From contig NZ_CP029008.1 in the NCBI RefSeq assembly GCF_024585165.1, positions 2,914,001-2,978,000 on the forward strand: a stretch of 64,000 bases of DNA. The letters are read 5' to 3'. Shown here in pieces: positions 26,654 through 34,850 of this stretch. This stretch comes from Bradyrhizobium sp. WBOS07. Lineage in GTDB: Bacteria; Pseudomonadota; Alphaproteobacteria; Rhizobiales; Xanthobacteraceae. Within the stretch, counting starts at the first letter, position 1. The number at the start of each line of letters is the position of its first letter. A program made the position numbers and the translations under genes. The notes beneath the pieces are model-generated. The model worked only from the letters and a program-made list of their open reading frames with translations, had not been told where the DNA came from and searched no databases.

Positions 26654-27019
26654 CTACGGCTTCGCCGGATCGAACATGCACTGCAAGGTCGGCTTGGCGA
26701 TCTTGGTGAAGGTCGGGCCGATCTCGCTTTGCTTGGAAGCCGGCACCCAGTCGGTCTCGATGGTAGGCACGCCGGTTTCGCTGATGCCGCGTAGCAGCGC
26801 TTCGCGCAGATCGCGGTCCTCGACGGCCGCCGCGGCGTGATCGTGCAGGCAGCCGCAGACTTCCTCGGGATGCGCCCAGCGCCCGAGCATCCGCGGCGCG
26901 CATTGGCGCACGAACTCAGTGCGGGGATCCGGTAATCTGGAGGGCGCCCGCACCTGCGCCTCGGCGGCGCTGATCGTCAGAATGGACACGAAAGCAGCGG
27001 CGCAAAATCGAACGAGCAT
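26654..27019 (-). CDS. Secreted cysteine-containing hypothetical protein (121 aa)
   Basis: 121 aa from ATG 27019. Signal peptide to about residue 22 (ISAAEAQ). Mature protein has four cysteines (FVRQCAP, EEVCGCLHDH, LQCMFDP), probably forming disulphides in the periplasm. No family recognised. The stop codon directly abuts that of the convergent gene at 26408-26653. Confidence 0.75.
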   Translation of the reverse strand: MLVRFCAAAFVSILTISAAEAQVRAPSRLPDPRTEFVRQCAPRMLGRWAHPEEVCGCLHDHAAAAVEDRDLREALLRGISETGVPTIETDWVPASKQSEIGPTFTKIAKPTLQCMFDPAKP

Positions 27020-27053
27020 GACGGCCTATACCGGCTGATTTTCTTATTGTCGA

Positions 27054-27218
27054 TCAGAAGCGCGCGGCAACCCTGATCGGCTGCGACGTCGCAACGGTCA
27101 CCGGCGAGCCGCTGTACTGGAAGGTGCCGATACCCGGGAGATTGCCATCCGGCGCGCCTGCGAACGAGGAGCCGGCAACCACGAGAGCGAAAGCAAGGAT
27201 GAAGCTGAGCGCGCGCAT
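27054..27218 (-). CDS. Small secreted protein (54 aa)
   Basis: 54 aa from ATG 27218, with GGAG eight bases upstream. The first 20 residues are a signal peptide (MRALSFILAFALVVAGSSFA). The mature peptide of about 34 residues is glycine- and valine-rich (LPGIGTFQYSGSPVTVATSQ). I recall comparable short exported proteins in Bradyrhizobium; function unknown. The next gene downstream on the same strand begins 35 bases away, so they may be co-transcribed. Confidence 0.68.
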   Translation of the reverse strand: MRALSFILAFALVVAGSSFAGAPDGNLPGIGTFQYSGSPVTVATSQPIRVAARF

Positions 27219-27812
27219 GGTGTCGTCTCCGAATTCCGTGGCCGGCGGTGCGCCGTTCGTCGTTGTGGAGTTGATAACCATGGGCGGTTTCGCGCGTGAT
27301 GCGCCAAAAGCGCAAAATGGTTTCATTTTGCCTGAGAATTGTTTCGTCGGCTCCGTGGCGACGACACAATTCTCGAAAACAGCCAATCATTTCAGACAGG
27401 TCGCACCGGAGCTCAAAGCGGCCTGCCAGGTTCCGCATCCGGCGCATGAGCGCGCGCTGCGCAGCCGTCGTCACGGTCCAGCCTTGCGCGCTTCACACGC
27501 ATTTTACGTTTTGCTGCTGAAGAGGAGAGACCAACGAAGGCTGGGCCGTCGAACCGAGCGCGCATCGGCTGCGACCCAAGCCATCGAAACCGAGACGCCG
27601 GGAATCACCGGGCGCGTTCAGCTGAGGGATGGCCATCATGATGAGGCAAGATCGCGCAACGCCGCGCGAGGCGGAGCAACGGACTGACGGCGGAAGTCAA
27701 CGGCCCAGCCGCGTCGCCTCGGCCGGCGCGATGTCGCTGCAGTCCGGCCGCGGCTTCGAGGCCGCGCCGCAAGCCTTCGTGCGGCTGACCGGCTCGCATC
27801 TCGCCAAGCGCG
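27219..27812. other. 594-bp intergenic region with two inverted repeats
   Basis: No convincing gene; a 64-codon ORF at 27629-27823 lacks support. Two inverted repeats stand out near the left end. GCAAAATG (27312-27319) pairs with CATTTTGC (27324-27331), loop GTTT. Immediately after, GAGAATTGT (27334-27342) pairs with ACAATTCTC (27366-27374), and inside it CGTCG (27345-27349) with CGACG (27359-27363). They lie about 95-155 bases upstream of the 54-aa gene, in a lower-GC patch. Confidence 0.5.
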
Positions 27813-28361
27813 TCAGTCCGTGAAGAACTCGCCGCACTTCTGAACGTTTGCGTCCGCCGGTCCCCACGGCATGATCGGCACCGTCGAGGTCGAATTCTTC
27901 GGCGAGCCCTCGATGATCCTGTCCGAATAGACCATGTAGACCAGCACGTTGCGCTTGGTGTCGCAGCCGCGCACGATCTGCATCTTTTTAAAGAACAGCG
28001 AGCGGCGCCGGCGGAACATGTCGTCGCCCTGCTCCATCTTGTTCTTGAACTTGATCGGGCCGACCTGGCGGCAGGCCAGCGAGATATCCGAGACCTCCTC
28101 GGCAAGGCCCAGCCAGCCCTTGAAGCCGCCCTTCTCCGGCACCGTGAAATGACAGGCGACGCCCTCGACCTCGGGATCGTCGAGACCATAGGTCGCGAGC
28201 TTGTCGTTCGGGCTCATCCATTTGAACACGGTGGAGCGGCGGAAGATCAGATCGGGCTCGTCGGCAGCTTGGACGGGCACTGCCGGCACAGCCAGGACCA
28301 GGAGCAATAAGACGAGGCCTTTCAAGCGGATGCCGGCAAGACCAGGGAAACGAGATGACAT
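27813..28361 (-). CDS. creA: CreA family protein
   Basis: 182 aa from ATG 28361 behind GGAG. Signal peptide or anchor to about residue 33 (VPVQAAD). The mature part is classic CreA: VACHFTVPEKGGFKGWLGLAE, ISLACRQVGPI, LFFKKMQIVRGCD and NVLVYMVYSD. CreA is a periplasmic protein of unknown function found in many proteobacteria. Its neighbours do not suggest a specific pathway. Confidence 0.93.
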   Translation of the reverse strand: MSSRFPGLAGIRLKGLVLLLLVLAVPAVPVQAADEPDLIFRRSTVFKWMSPNDKLATYGLDDPEVEGVACHFTVPEKGGFKGWLGLAEEVSDISLACRQVGPIKFKNKMEQGDDMFRRRRSLFFKKMQIVRGCDTKRNVLVYMVYSDRIIEGSPKNSTSTVPIMPWGPADANVQKCGEFFTD

Positions 28362-28557
28362 GAAGTTCTCCGCTAACAAGTCCCCGCAATGTAGGAACGC
28401 GTCAGCCTGAGAGGAAGACGACGCGCAGCCAGAGCTGGCCGCCGTTTACCGCTCTGTGAGGCTTTTTTGTTACGTCTTGAACAAAAGTAGCCGACGGCAG
28501 AACCACCCTGCTGGTGAACGCGTATCCCCTTTGCGAGACTAACGTCTGATTTGGATT

Positions 28558-30162
28558 ATGGATTCGAGGATGAACAGCGTGATCGGGTCGGGTTTTTCGG
28601 CCAAGCCGGCGCGGCTTTGGCAGCTCGCCATCTTGACGGCGGCGGGTGTGATCGGCGCGACCAGCCAGGCAGACGCAGCATTTTACTATTGGACGGATTA
28701 TTCCGACGGATCCTATTACCCCCGTCAGAGCCGGCCTCCCGAGCTTCCGCGCCAGAAGCCGCAGAAGCGCGGCGCGACCGACAAGAAACAGATTGGCGAG
28801 AAGGAAGCAGGCACCAAGCCTCAAGGACCGCTGGTCATCGTCGTCTCGATCGACCGGCAGAAGGTCACGGTCTACGACACAAATGGCGTGTTCGCGGAAT
28901 CTCCGGTGTCGACGGGCATGAAGGGCCACTCGACGCCGATGGGCGTGTTCAGCGTCATCCAGAAGCACAAGTTCCACCGTTCCAACCTCTATAGCGGCGC
29001 GCCGATGCCGTACATGCAGCGGATCACCTGGTCCGGCGTCGCCATGCATGCCGGCGTATTGCCGGGCTATCCGGCTTCGCATGGCTGCATCCGCATGCCG
29101 ATGTCGTTCGCGATGAAGATGTGGAATTGGACCAGAATGGGCGCGCGTGTCATCGTCGCGCCCGGCGAGATGACGCCGCAGAACTTCTCCCATTCCCTGC
29201 TCGCCTCCGTGCGCGTGCCGCCGCAGCCCACTGTCAGCATCGAGCCGCAGACCAATGTCAGCGACAAGGCCGACAAGGGCGCGGCGCCAACCAAGGCCGC
29301 CGAAGCCAAGCCGACCGAAACCAAGCCGACCGAAACTAAGACCGCCAGCGTCGATGCCGCGCTCCAGCTGCGCGCCTCCGTGGGCCACACCGTGATGTCG
29401 GATGCGACCACGGGCAATGCGTCGGTCCACGGAGATGCCGCCGCCGCGGCCGACGAGGTCAGGACGGCCGAAGCATCCGATGCGGCCAGGCCTCGATCGG
29501 ACGAAGCCGCCAAGCCCGCGAATGAGGACAAGCCCGCCGATCAGGCCGAGCCGGCCAAATCTGAAGCGGCTAAGCCGAACGCCGCGAAGGCGCCCGATGC
29601 ACCGGCACCTTCGGCCGCCGTCTCGCCCGACGCCAGGAAGGACGAGAGCCGCGTTGCCGAACCGGCGCCGGCTGCGAAGCCGGAAACCCCCAAGCGAGCC
29701 GGCCAGATCGCCGTCTTCATCAGCCGCAAGGATTCCAAGCTCTACGTGCGGCAGAATTTTGCGCCGCTGTTCGATGTCCCGGTCACGATCGCCACCAGCG
29801 ACCGTCCGCTCGGCACGCATGTCTTCACCGCCGAGCTCGACAAGACCGATTCCAATACGCTGCGTTGGTCGGTGGTGTCGCTGCCCATGTCCGCCCGTGC
29901 CGCGGCACGCGAGGACGACAGCCGCCTCGCGCGCCGCAAGGTGGGCGCTGCCGTGATCCCCGTCGCCGCCAAGCCCGTCGCCAAGCCCGTGGTGACACCC
30001 GACAGCCCGGCCCAGGCCCTCGACCGCATCTCGATCCCCGCCGACACCATGGCGAAGATCAACGAGATGCTGACGTCGGGCGGCTCCATCATCATCTCCG
30101 ACCAGGGCATCAACCAGGGCGAGACCGGCGAAGGCACCGACTTCATCGTTCGCCTGTACTAG
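28558..30162 (+). CDS. L,D-transpeptidase with C-terminal second YkuD-like domain
   Basis: 534 aa from ATG 28558. Signal sequence to about residue 41 (SQADAA), then a YkuD domain (about 90-205) with His164 and the SHGCIRM motif holding nucleophile Cys177. It crosslinks or anchors peptidoglycan in the periplasm. A long Ala/Lys/Pro/Glu linker (about 225-375) with tandem TETKP repeats leads to a second YkuD-like module (about 380-440, GQIAVFISRKDSKLYVRQNF) that lacks the catalytic cysteine. The C terminus ends SIIISDQGINQGETGEGTDF, also typical of this rhizobial type. Confidence 0.93.
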   Translation: MDSRMNSVIGSGFSAKPARLWQLAILTAAGVIGATSQADAAFYYWTDYSDGSYYPRQSRPPELPRQKPQKRGATDKKQIGEKEAGTKPQGPLVIVVSIDRQKVTVYDTNGVFAESPVSTGMKGHSTPMGVFSVIQKHKFHRSNLYSGAPMPYMQRITWSGVAMHAGVLPGYPASHGCIRMPMSFAMKMWNWTRMGARVIVAPGEMTPQNFSHSLLASVRVPPQPTVSIEPQTNVSDKADKGAAPTKAAEAKPTETKPTETKTASVDAALQLRASVGHTVMSDATTGNASVHGDAAAAADEVRTAEASDAARPRSDEAAKPANEDKPADQAEPAKSEAAKPNAAKAPDAPAPSAAVSPDARKDESRVAEPAPAAKPETPKRAGQIAVFISRKDSKLYVRQNFAPLFDVPVTIATSDRPLGTHVFTAELDKTDSNTLRWSVVSLPMSARAAAREDDSRLARRKVGAAVIPVAAKPVAKPVVTPDSPAQALDRISIPADTMAKINEMLTSGGSIIISDQGINQGETGEGTDFIVRLY

Positions 30163-30254
30163 CCTGTCTCACGGCGTCCGATAACGCGGTGTTGACGAGG
30201 CGGGGCGCTGCCGCGGAGTAACATGCGGCCCGGATCATTTCGGGGGATGCCGTC

Positions 30255-30821
30255 ATGCTGAACCGCAGGACCATGCTCACCGTCGCGCTGGGCGTGCTCG
30301 CGCCGGCGACGCGTGTGTTTGCCGATGGCGGCATGAGCCGCATCTCGGCCTATGCCTTTTCTTTCCCCGCCTTGTCCGGCGACGACATCCGCCTCGCCGC
30401 TTTCACCGGTAAGCCGCTGCTGGTCGTCAACACCGCCTCGCTCTGTGGCTACACCCCACAATATGCCGGCCTGCAGGAGCTCTGGAACGAGTTTCGCGAA
30501 CGCGGCTTCACCGTGATCGGCGTGCCCTCCAACGATTTCGGCGGTCAGGAGCCGGGCGGCACCAGCGAGATCGCGGCGACCGCGCACCACCAATATGGCG
30601 TGACCTTTCCGATCACGGCCAAGGCTGCGGTGGTCGGTGCCAAGGCGCATCCGTTCTATAAATGGGCCGCTGAGGCGAGGCCTCGCGAAGTTCCGCGCTG
30701 GAACTTCCACAAATACCTGATCGGCCGCGACGGCTATATCGCCGAGGTGTTTCCCTCGGCGGTCGAGCCGGCCGACACGCGGATCAAGACGGCCGTTGCC
30801 AAGGCGCTGGCCGCCGGTTGA
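30255..30821 (+). CDS. Glutathione peroxidase (periplasmic)
   Basis: 188 aa with signal sequence (cleavage near residue 23, RVFADG). Active-site cysteine in NTASLCGYTPQYAGLQ, the glutamine in NDFGGQEPG and the tryptophan/asparagine in RWNFHKYLIGRDG form the catalytic tetrad. It reduces peroxides with thiols. Export to the periplasm suggests defence against external peroxide. Stands alone, with a clear start at 30255. Confidence 0.93.
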   Translation: MLNRRTMLTVALGVLAPATRVFADGGMSRISAYAFSFPALSGDDIRLAAFTGKPLLVVNTASLCGYTPQYAGLQELWNEFRERGFTVIGVPSNDFGGQEPGGTSEIAATAHHQYGVTFPITAKAAVVGAKAHPFYKWAAEARPREVPRWNFHKYLIGRDGYIAEVFPSAVEPADTRIKTAVAKALAAG

Positions 30822-30987
30822 CGCGAGCCGCACCCAATCGGGTTGGGCACAATCGTGGCGAGGTGCCAAACAGCCGTTGCAATGGCGATGGCCTACCATC
30901 TAGGCTAGGTTTGGTTTGGGGCAGGATGGTTTTGCCGGTGGCGAAAAGCCGCGGCGGAACAACGGGATCAATCTCAAGGACAACATT

Positions 30988-32007
30988 ATGCGCGTGGCGG
31001 CAGGACTGATTTTGGCAAGCGCGATATCTCTGGCCATGACCGGCGCGGCGTGGTCGCAGACCCCGGCAAAGCCCGCAGCCGCGGCGCAAGCCGCACCGCC
31101 GGCCACGCCGACTGCTGCGGCTGCTGCCGCTCCGCCCGCAGCTCCCGCGGCAGGCGCCGCGCCGGCCGGCTTCGTCAATCCACCGCCGCCCAAGCAGGCA
31201 CCGCAGCCGGCGCGCGCGGCCTGTACCACGCCAGGCGCGCTCGGTGTTGCCCGCACCGTCGAGATCGACACCACGGGCGGTCCGGGCTTCGGCTTCGAGC
31301 ACTTCAAGGAGCTCGACTTCCTGCGCGACAAGGAGGTGGTGCTGACCTTCGACGACGGTCCATGGCCGCGCAATACGCCCGCGGTGCTGAAGGCGCTGGC
31401 CGATGAATGCACCACCGGCATCTTCTTCATCATCGGCAAGCACGCGACCTACGAGCCGGAGATCCTCAAGCAGGTCTACGCCGCCGGCCACACCGTCGGT
31501 GCCCACACCTGGTCGCACGCCAATCTCAACAACAAGAAGCTCAACGAAGCGCAGCGCAAGGACGAGATCGAGAAGGGCTTTGCAGCGGTGAAGTGGGCGC
31601 TCGGCGGCATCTCGCCCGCACCGTTCTTCCGCTTCCCGGCGCTACAGCATCCGCCCGAGATGGTCACCTATCTCGGCAACCGCAATGTCGCGAGCTTCTC
31701 CTGCGACATCGACTCGTTCGACTTCAAGGCCTCCAAGCCCGAGAAGATCGTCGACACCGTGATGAAGAAGCTCGACACCAAGGGCAAGGGCATCATCCTG
31801 ATGCACGACTTCCAGAAGCACACTGCAGAGGCCCTGCCCGAGCTGCTCAAGCGGCTGAAGGCCGGCGGCTACAAGGTGGTGGCGATGCGCGCCAAGTTCC
31901 CGGCCTCGACGCTGCCGGAATACGACCAGGAGCTGATCAAGGACCTCAAGCTGCCAACGGTGAGCCAGCGCCCGGTCAATTCCGTGGTGACGACCGTTTC
32001 CGAATAG
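30988..32007 (+). CDS. Polysaccharide deacetylase family protein
   Basis: 339 aa from ATG 30988 after AAGGA. Signal peptide to about residue 24 (AAWSQ), Ala/Pro-rich linker (25-76), then a NodB-like domain. Motif 1 TFDDGPW supplies Asp122 and Asp123, motif 2 HTWSHANLNN supplies metal histidines, and IILMHDF lies near the C terminus. Members deacetylate N-acetyl sugars in cell wall or exopolysaccharide. It is not nodB of a nod cluster. The DHFR-like gene follows nine bases later. Confidence 0.92.
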   Translation: MRVAAGLILASAISLAMTGAAWSQTPAKPAAAAQAAPPATPTAAAAAAPPAAPAAGAAPAGFVNPPPPKQAPQPARAACTTPGALGVARTVEIDTTGGPGFGFEHFKELDFLRDKEVVLTFDDGPWPRNTPAVLKALADECTTGIFFIIGKHATYEPEILKQVYAAGHTVGAHTWSHANLNNKKLNEAQRKDEIEKGFAAVKWALGGISPAPFFRFPALQHPPEMVTYLGNRNVASFSCDIDSFDFKASKPEKIVDTVMKKLDTKGKGIILMHDFQKHTAEALPELLKRLKAGGYKVVAMRAKFPASTLPEYDQELIKDLKLPTVSQRPVNSVVTTVSE

Positions 32008-32015
32008 AAGGGCCA

Positions 32016-32567
32016 TTGTCTTTCCGGATCGAAGGCTACGTCATCGTCTCGGCGGACGGCATGCTTGCCGACGCCGGTCGCGTCATGCCCGACAGCCTGA
32101 AGTTCGAGGGCGACAAGCTGTTTTTCGAGCAGGCGCTCGATCGCGCCGCGCTGATCGTGCATGGCCGCAACTCGCATGAGCAGCAGCCGAACTCGCCGCA
32201 TCGCAAGCGGCTGATCCTGACCCGCAAGATCAGGGCGCTCACCGTCGATCCGGAACTGCCGAACGCGACGCTGTGGAATCCGGAACATGCGAGCTTCGAG
32301 GAGGCCTGCGCCTTTGCCGACATCGCCGCCGGCATTGTCGCCGTGATCGGCGGCCCCGTCGTGTTCGACCTGTTCATGGACCGCTACGACACGTTCTGGC
32401 TGTCCGAAGCCCCGCATGTGCGCCTGCCCGGCGGCGAAGGCTGCTTCGTCGGCGTACCCCAGCGGACGCCGCACGAGGTGCTGGCTTCGCACGGACTGAA
32501 GCCGGGCGCGCCGTATTTGCTCGACGCGGCGCACGAGGTGACCGTGACGCCGTGGCGGCCGGGCTAG
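32016..32567 (+). CDS. Dihydrofolate reductase/RibD C-terminal-like protein
   Basis: 183 aa from TTG 32016, preceded by GAAGGG; no ATG is available. The start MSFRIEGYVIVSADGML resembles the RibD C-terminal/DHFR fold, and AAGIVAVIGGPVVFDLFMDR is the conserved glycine turn (GG) and helix. It probably binds NADPH and reduces a pterin- or ribitol-like substrate; specificity unknown. Only eight bases separate it from the deacetylase stop, so they are likely co-transcribed. Confidence 0.83.
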   Translation: MSFRIEGYVIVSADGMLADAGRVMPDSLKFEGDKLFFEQALDRAALIVHGRNSHEQQPNSPHRKRLILTRKIRALTVDPELPNATLWNPEHASFEEACAFADIAAGIVAVIGGPVVFDLFMDRYDTFWLSEAPHVRLPGGEGCFVGVPQRTPHEVLASHGLKPGAPYLLDAAHEVTVTPWRPG

Positions 32568-32979
32568 CCCGCATCAAAATCGGGAAAACAACCCCATGCA
32601 CAGCACCGGCATCATGACACCTTTACGTATCTCGTCCATATCATGCCGAAATTGGTCCCGCCGCCGGCCAGCGCAAAGCCGGCTAGCAAATCTGCCGAGA
32701 ACCCATAATCGGCCCCGACGGCGGTGATGGCGCTATAGCCAACCTCTGTGGCGCTGCGTCAATACGGGCCGACCATTCCGAAACACCGCATCAATAGACT
32801 GAGACAAAAGCGCAAGACTGGACGGCTTCGGCTCGCGGCTGCCGCCGCGCAGGCGGCAGGGCTTCCACGCAAACGAACCCTTTCCCTTCGCCGGATATCA
32901 ACCTCCAGCCGGGCATGATTGTCCCGGCGCTGCGGCTCCCCCCTCCTTCACTGACGATCAAAACGCGACCATCACCACC
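32568..32979. other. 412-bp intergenic region
   Basis: No gene seen. One perfect hairpin: CTGCCGCC (32839-32846) pairs with GGCGGCAG (32852-32859) with a five-base loop, about 120 bases before the AraC-type gene. No T-run follows. Otherwise nothing recognisable. Confidence 0.5.
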
Positions 32980-34098
32980 ATGAGCGACGACGCTATTACG
33001 ACGACGGGGTCGACTGACGCCTCCGGACTGGCCGCTGATGCAGCGCCGATTTCAGCCTTGCTCCCGGCATTCGGCTTCCGCGCCGATCAGATGGAGGCCA
33101 GTGCCAACGTCGTGGCGTGGCGGGAGGCCGTCGCAACGCTATTCGACGTCGACGAGCTCGCCGCCGACGAACCGGGTCCGTTCCGCGCCGACATCAGCTC
33201 CTACGCGATGGGACCGGTGCTGATCGGATTGAGCCGGGCCAGCGGCCAGCGCTTTCGTCGCACCGCCGAGACGATCGCGCGCAGCGGCGTCGACCACATC
33301 ATCCTCCAGCTCTATCTCAAGGGCGGCTTTGACGGCATCGCAGGCGAACGTCCGATCCGTGTGTGCGCCGGCGACATCTGCCTGTTCGACCTGGCGCAGA
33401 CGCTGGAGACCAAGGCGACGGCCTTCGAGAATGTCACGCTGGTGGTTCCACGCCCGATGTTCGGCACGCATCTGCTGCGGGTCGACGATTTGCATGGTCT
33501 CGTCCTGCCGGGCAGCAGCGTCGTCGCGAGGCTGCTTGCGGGGCATCTCACCGCGCTGTTCGAATTTGCCCCGCGCATGAGCCTCGACGAATGCCAATCG
33601 GTGGTCGAGGGCACAGTCTCGCTGCTGGCGGCGTGCCTGCGCAACGAGCTCGAGCGCGGCGATCCCGACACCGACCATGCCGTCACGGCGGGTCCGTCCG
33701 TGATGCGGATTCGCCAATATATCGAAGCCGGCCTTGCCAGCGACGAGCTGTCGGCCGGGTCGATCGCGGCGCACTTCGGACTGTCGCGGGCTTCGCTGTA
33801 CCGGCTGTTCGCGCCGGTCGGCGGCATCGCCGACTACATCCGCAGCCGGCGGCTGCACCGCGCCTTCTTCGACCTCGCCAGTTCAGATGCGAGAACCCTA
33901 CGGATCAGCGAAGTCGCGCGGCGCTGGCAGCTCGGCACCGACGCGCATTTCACACGCTCTTTCAAGGCGGCCTATGGCATCACGCCACGCGCCGCGCGCG
34001 AGGCCGCCTTGCTCGGTGTGCAGCGGAGCACGGACGGAACCTGCAACGCGACGATTTCGCAGTGGATGCGCGAGATCGCGCCTCCACGTGCAGATTGA
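32980..34098 (+). CDS. AraC-family transcriptional regulator
   Basis: 372 aa from ATG 32980. The N-terminal ~250 residues form an AraC_binding_2-type domain (includes DHIILQLYLKGGFDGIAGE); the C-terminal domain has two helix-turn-helix motifs: SAGSIAAHFGLSRASLYRLF and RISEVARRWQLGTDAHFTRS followed by FKAAYGITPRAARE. Regulator of unknown target. Its stop is three bases from the stop of the convergent DoxX gene. Confidence 0.92.
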   Translation: MSDDAITTTGSTDASGLAADAAPISALLPAFGFRADQMEASANVVAWREAVATLFDVDELAADEPGPFRADISSYAMGPVLIGLSRASGQRFRRTAETIARSGVDHIILQLYLKGGFDGIAGERPIRVCAGDICLFDLAQTLETKATAFENVTLVVPRPMFGTHLLRVDDLHGLVLPGSSVVARLLAGHLTALFEFAPRMSLDECQSVVEGTVSLLAACLRNELERGDPDTDHAVTAGPSVMRIRQYIEAGLASDELSAGSIAAHFGLSRASLYRLFAPVGGIADYIRSRRLHRAFFDLASSDARTLRISEVARRWQLGTDAHFTRSFKAAYGITPRAAREAALLGVQRSTDGTCNATISQWMREIAPPRAD

Positions 34099-34101
34099 TC
34101 G

Positions 34102-34554
34102 CTACACGTCGCCGTAGGCCGCCTCGGCCGGACGCGTTGTGCGGCCGTAGCCCATCAGCATGAACAATGCGCCGATAATCGAGAGGTTCTTCAGCGCGTC
34201 GACCACCACTTTCGCATTGTCGGGCGCCGCCTGGTTCCAGAAGTCATAGAACAGCACGGTCGAAACCGCGACGTAGACGATCATCAGCAGCGCGAAGAAC
34301 CTGGCGCCGAAATTCAGCGCGATCATCAGGCCTGCGACGATCTCGAGCCCGCCGATCGCGATCGCCAGCAGCTGCGGCGTGGTCATGGCGGTGGCGGTCT
34401 CGATCTGGCTGGCATAGGGCGCGACGACGTCGGGCACCACGACCTTGGTGGCGATGAAGTCAGCCGTCGCCTGGATGGCAAAGAGCTTGGTCGCGCCCGT
34501 GTAGATGAACAGAACGGCGAACAGAATTCGCCCGAAAGTCACGAACGCTGGCAT
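34102..34554 (-). CDS. DoxX-family membrane protein
   Basis: 150 aa with four predicted membrane helices: residues about 5-25, 60-82 (LLAIAIGGLEIVAGLMIAL), 85-105 and 122-138. ILFAVLFIYTGATKLF is the typical DoxX opening. In the inner membrane; some members are linked to quinone or redox handling, but the role here is not known. Convergent with the AraC gene. Confidence 0.88.
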   Translation of the reverse strand: MPAFVTFGRILFAVLFIYTGATKLFAIQATADFIATKVVVPDVVAPYASQIETATAMTTPQLLAIAIGGLEIVAGLMIALNFGARFFALLMIVYVAVSTVLFYDFWNQAAPDNAKVVVDALKNLSIIGALFMLMGYGRTTRPAEAAYGDV

Positions 34555-34680
34555 GATCGGCCTCTTGGCAAGCTCAAAGCGCGGGAATGCTCGGCAGGAT
34601 TATGAAGAGTCGTGCGCCGGTTTACAAACGGGGAAATGGAGAACTGAAAGGAATTCAAAACATGTCACACGCGCGGTGCA

Positions 34681-34830
34681 CCTTCTCCCCTTGTGGGAGA
34701 AGGTGGCGCGAAGCGCCGGATGAGGGGCATCTGTCCGCAAGCGCAATTCAGAGAAGGACTCGCGGACAGACACCCCTCACCCGTCTCGCCGCTCCGCGGC
34801 GAGCCACCCTCTCCCGCAAGGGGAGAGGGG
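34681..34830. repeat. Dispersed palindromic intergenic repeat, family C
   Basis: Ends are imperfect inverted repeats: CCTTCTCCCCTTGTGGGAGA at the left, and CCACCCTCTCCCGC then AAGGGGAGAGGG at the right. An inner inverted pair CTGTCCGC / GCGGACAG (34731-34738 and 34762-34769) makes a nested cruciform. Non-coding, between doxX and maeB. Confidence 0.75.
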
Positions 34831-34850
34831 AAGAGCAGCGCGCTCCGCAG

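Noticed and set aside
27629..27823. 64-codon plus-strand ORF near creA
   Set aside because: Overlaps the end of creA on the other strand, has weak RBS support and no recognisable sequence.
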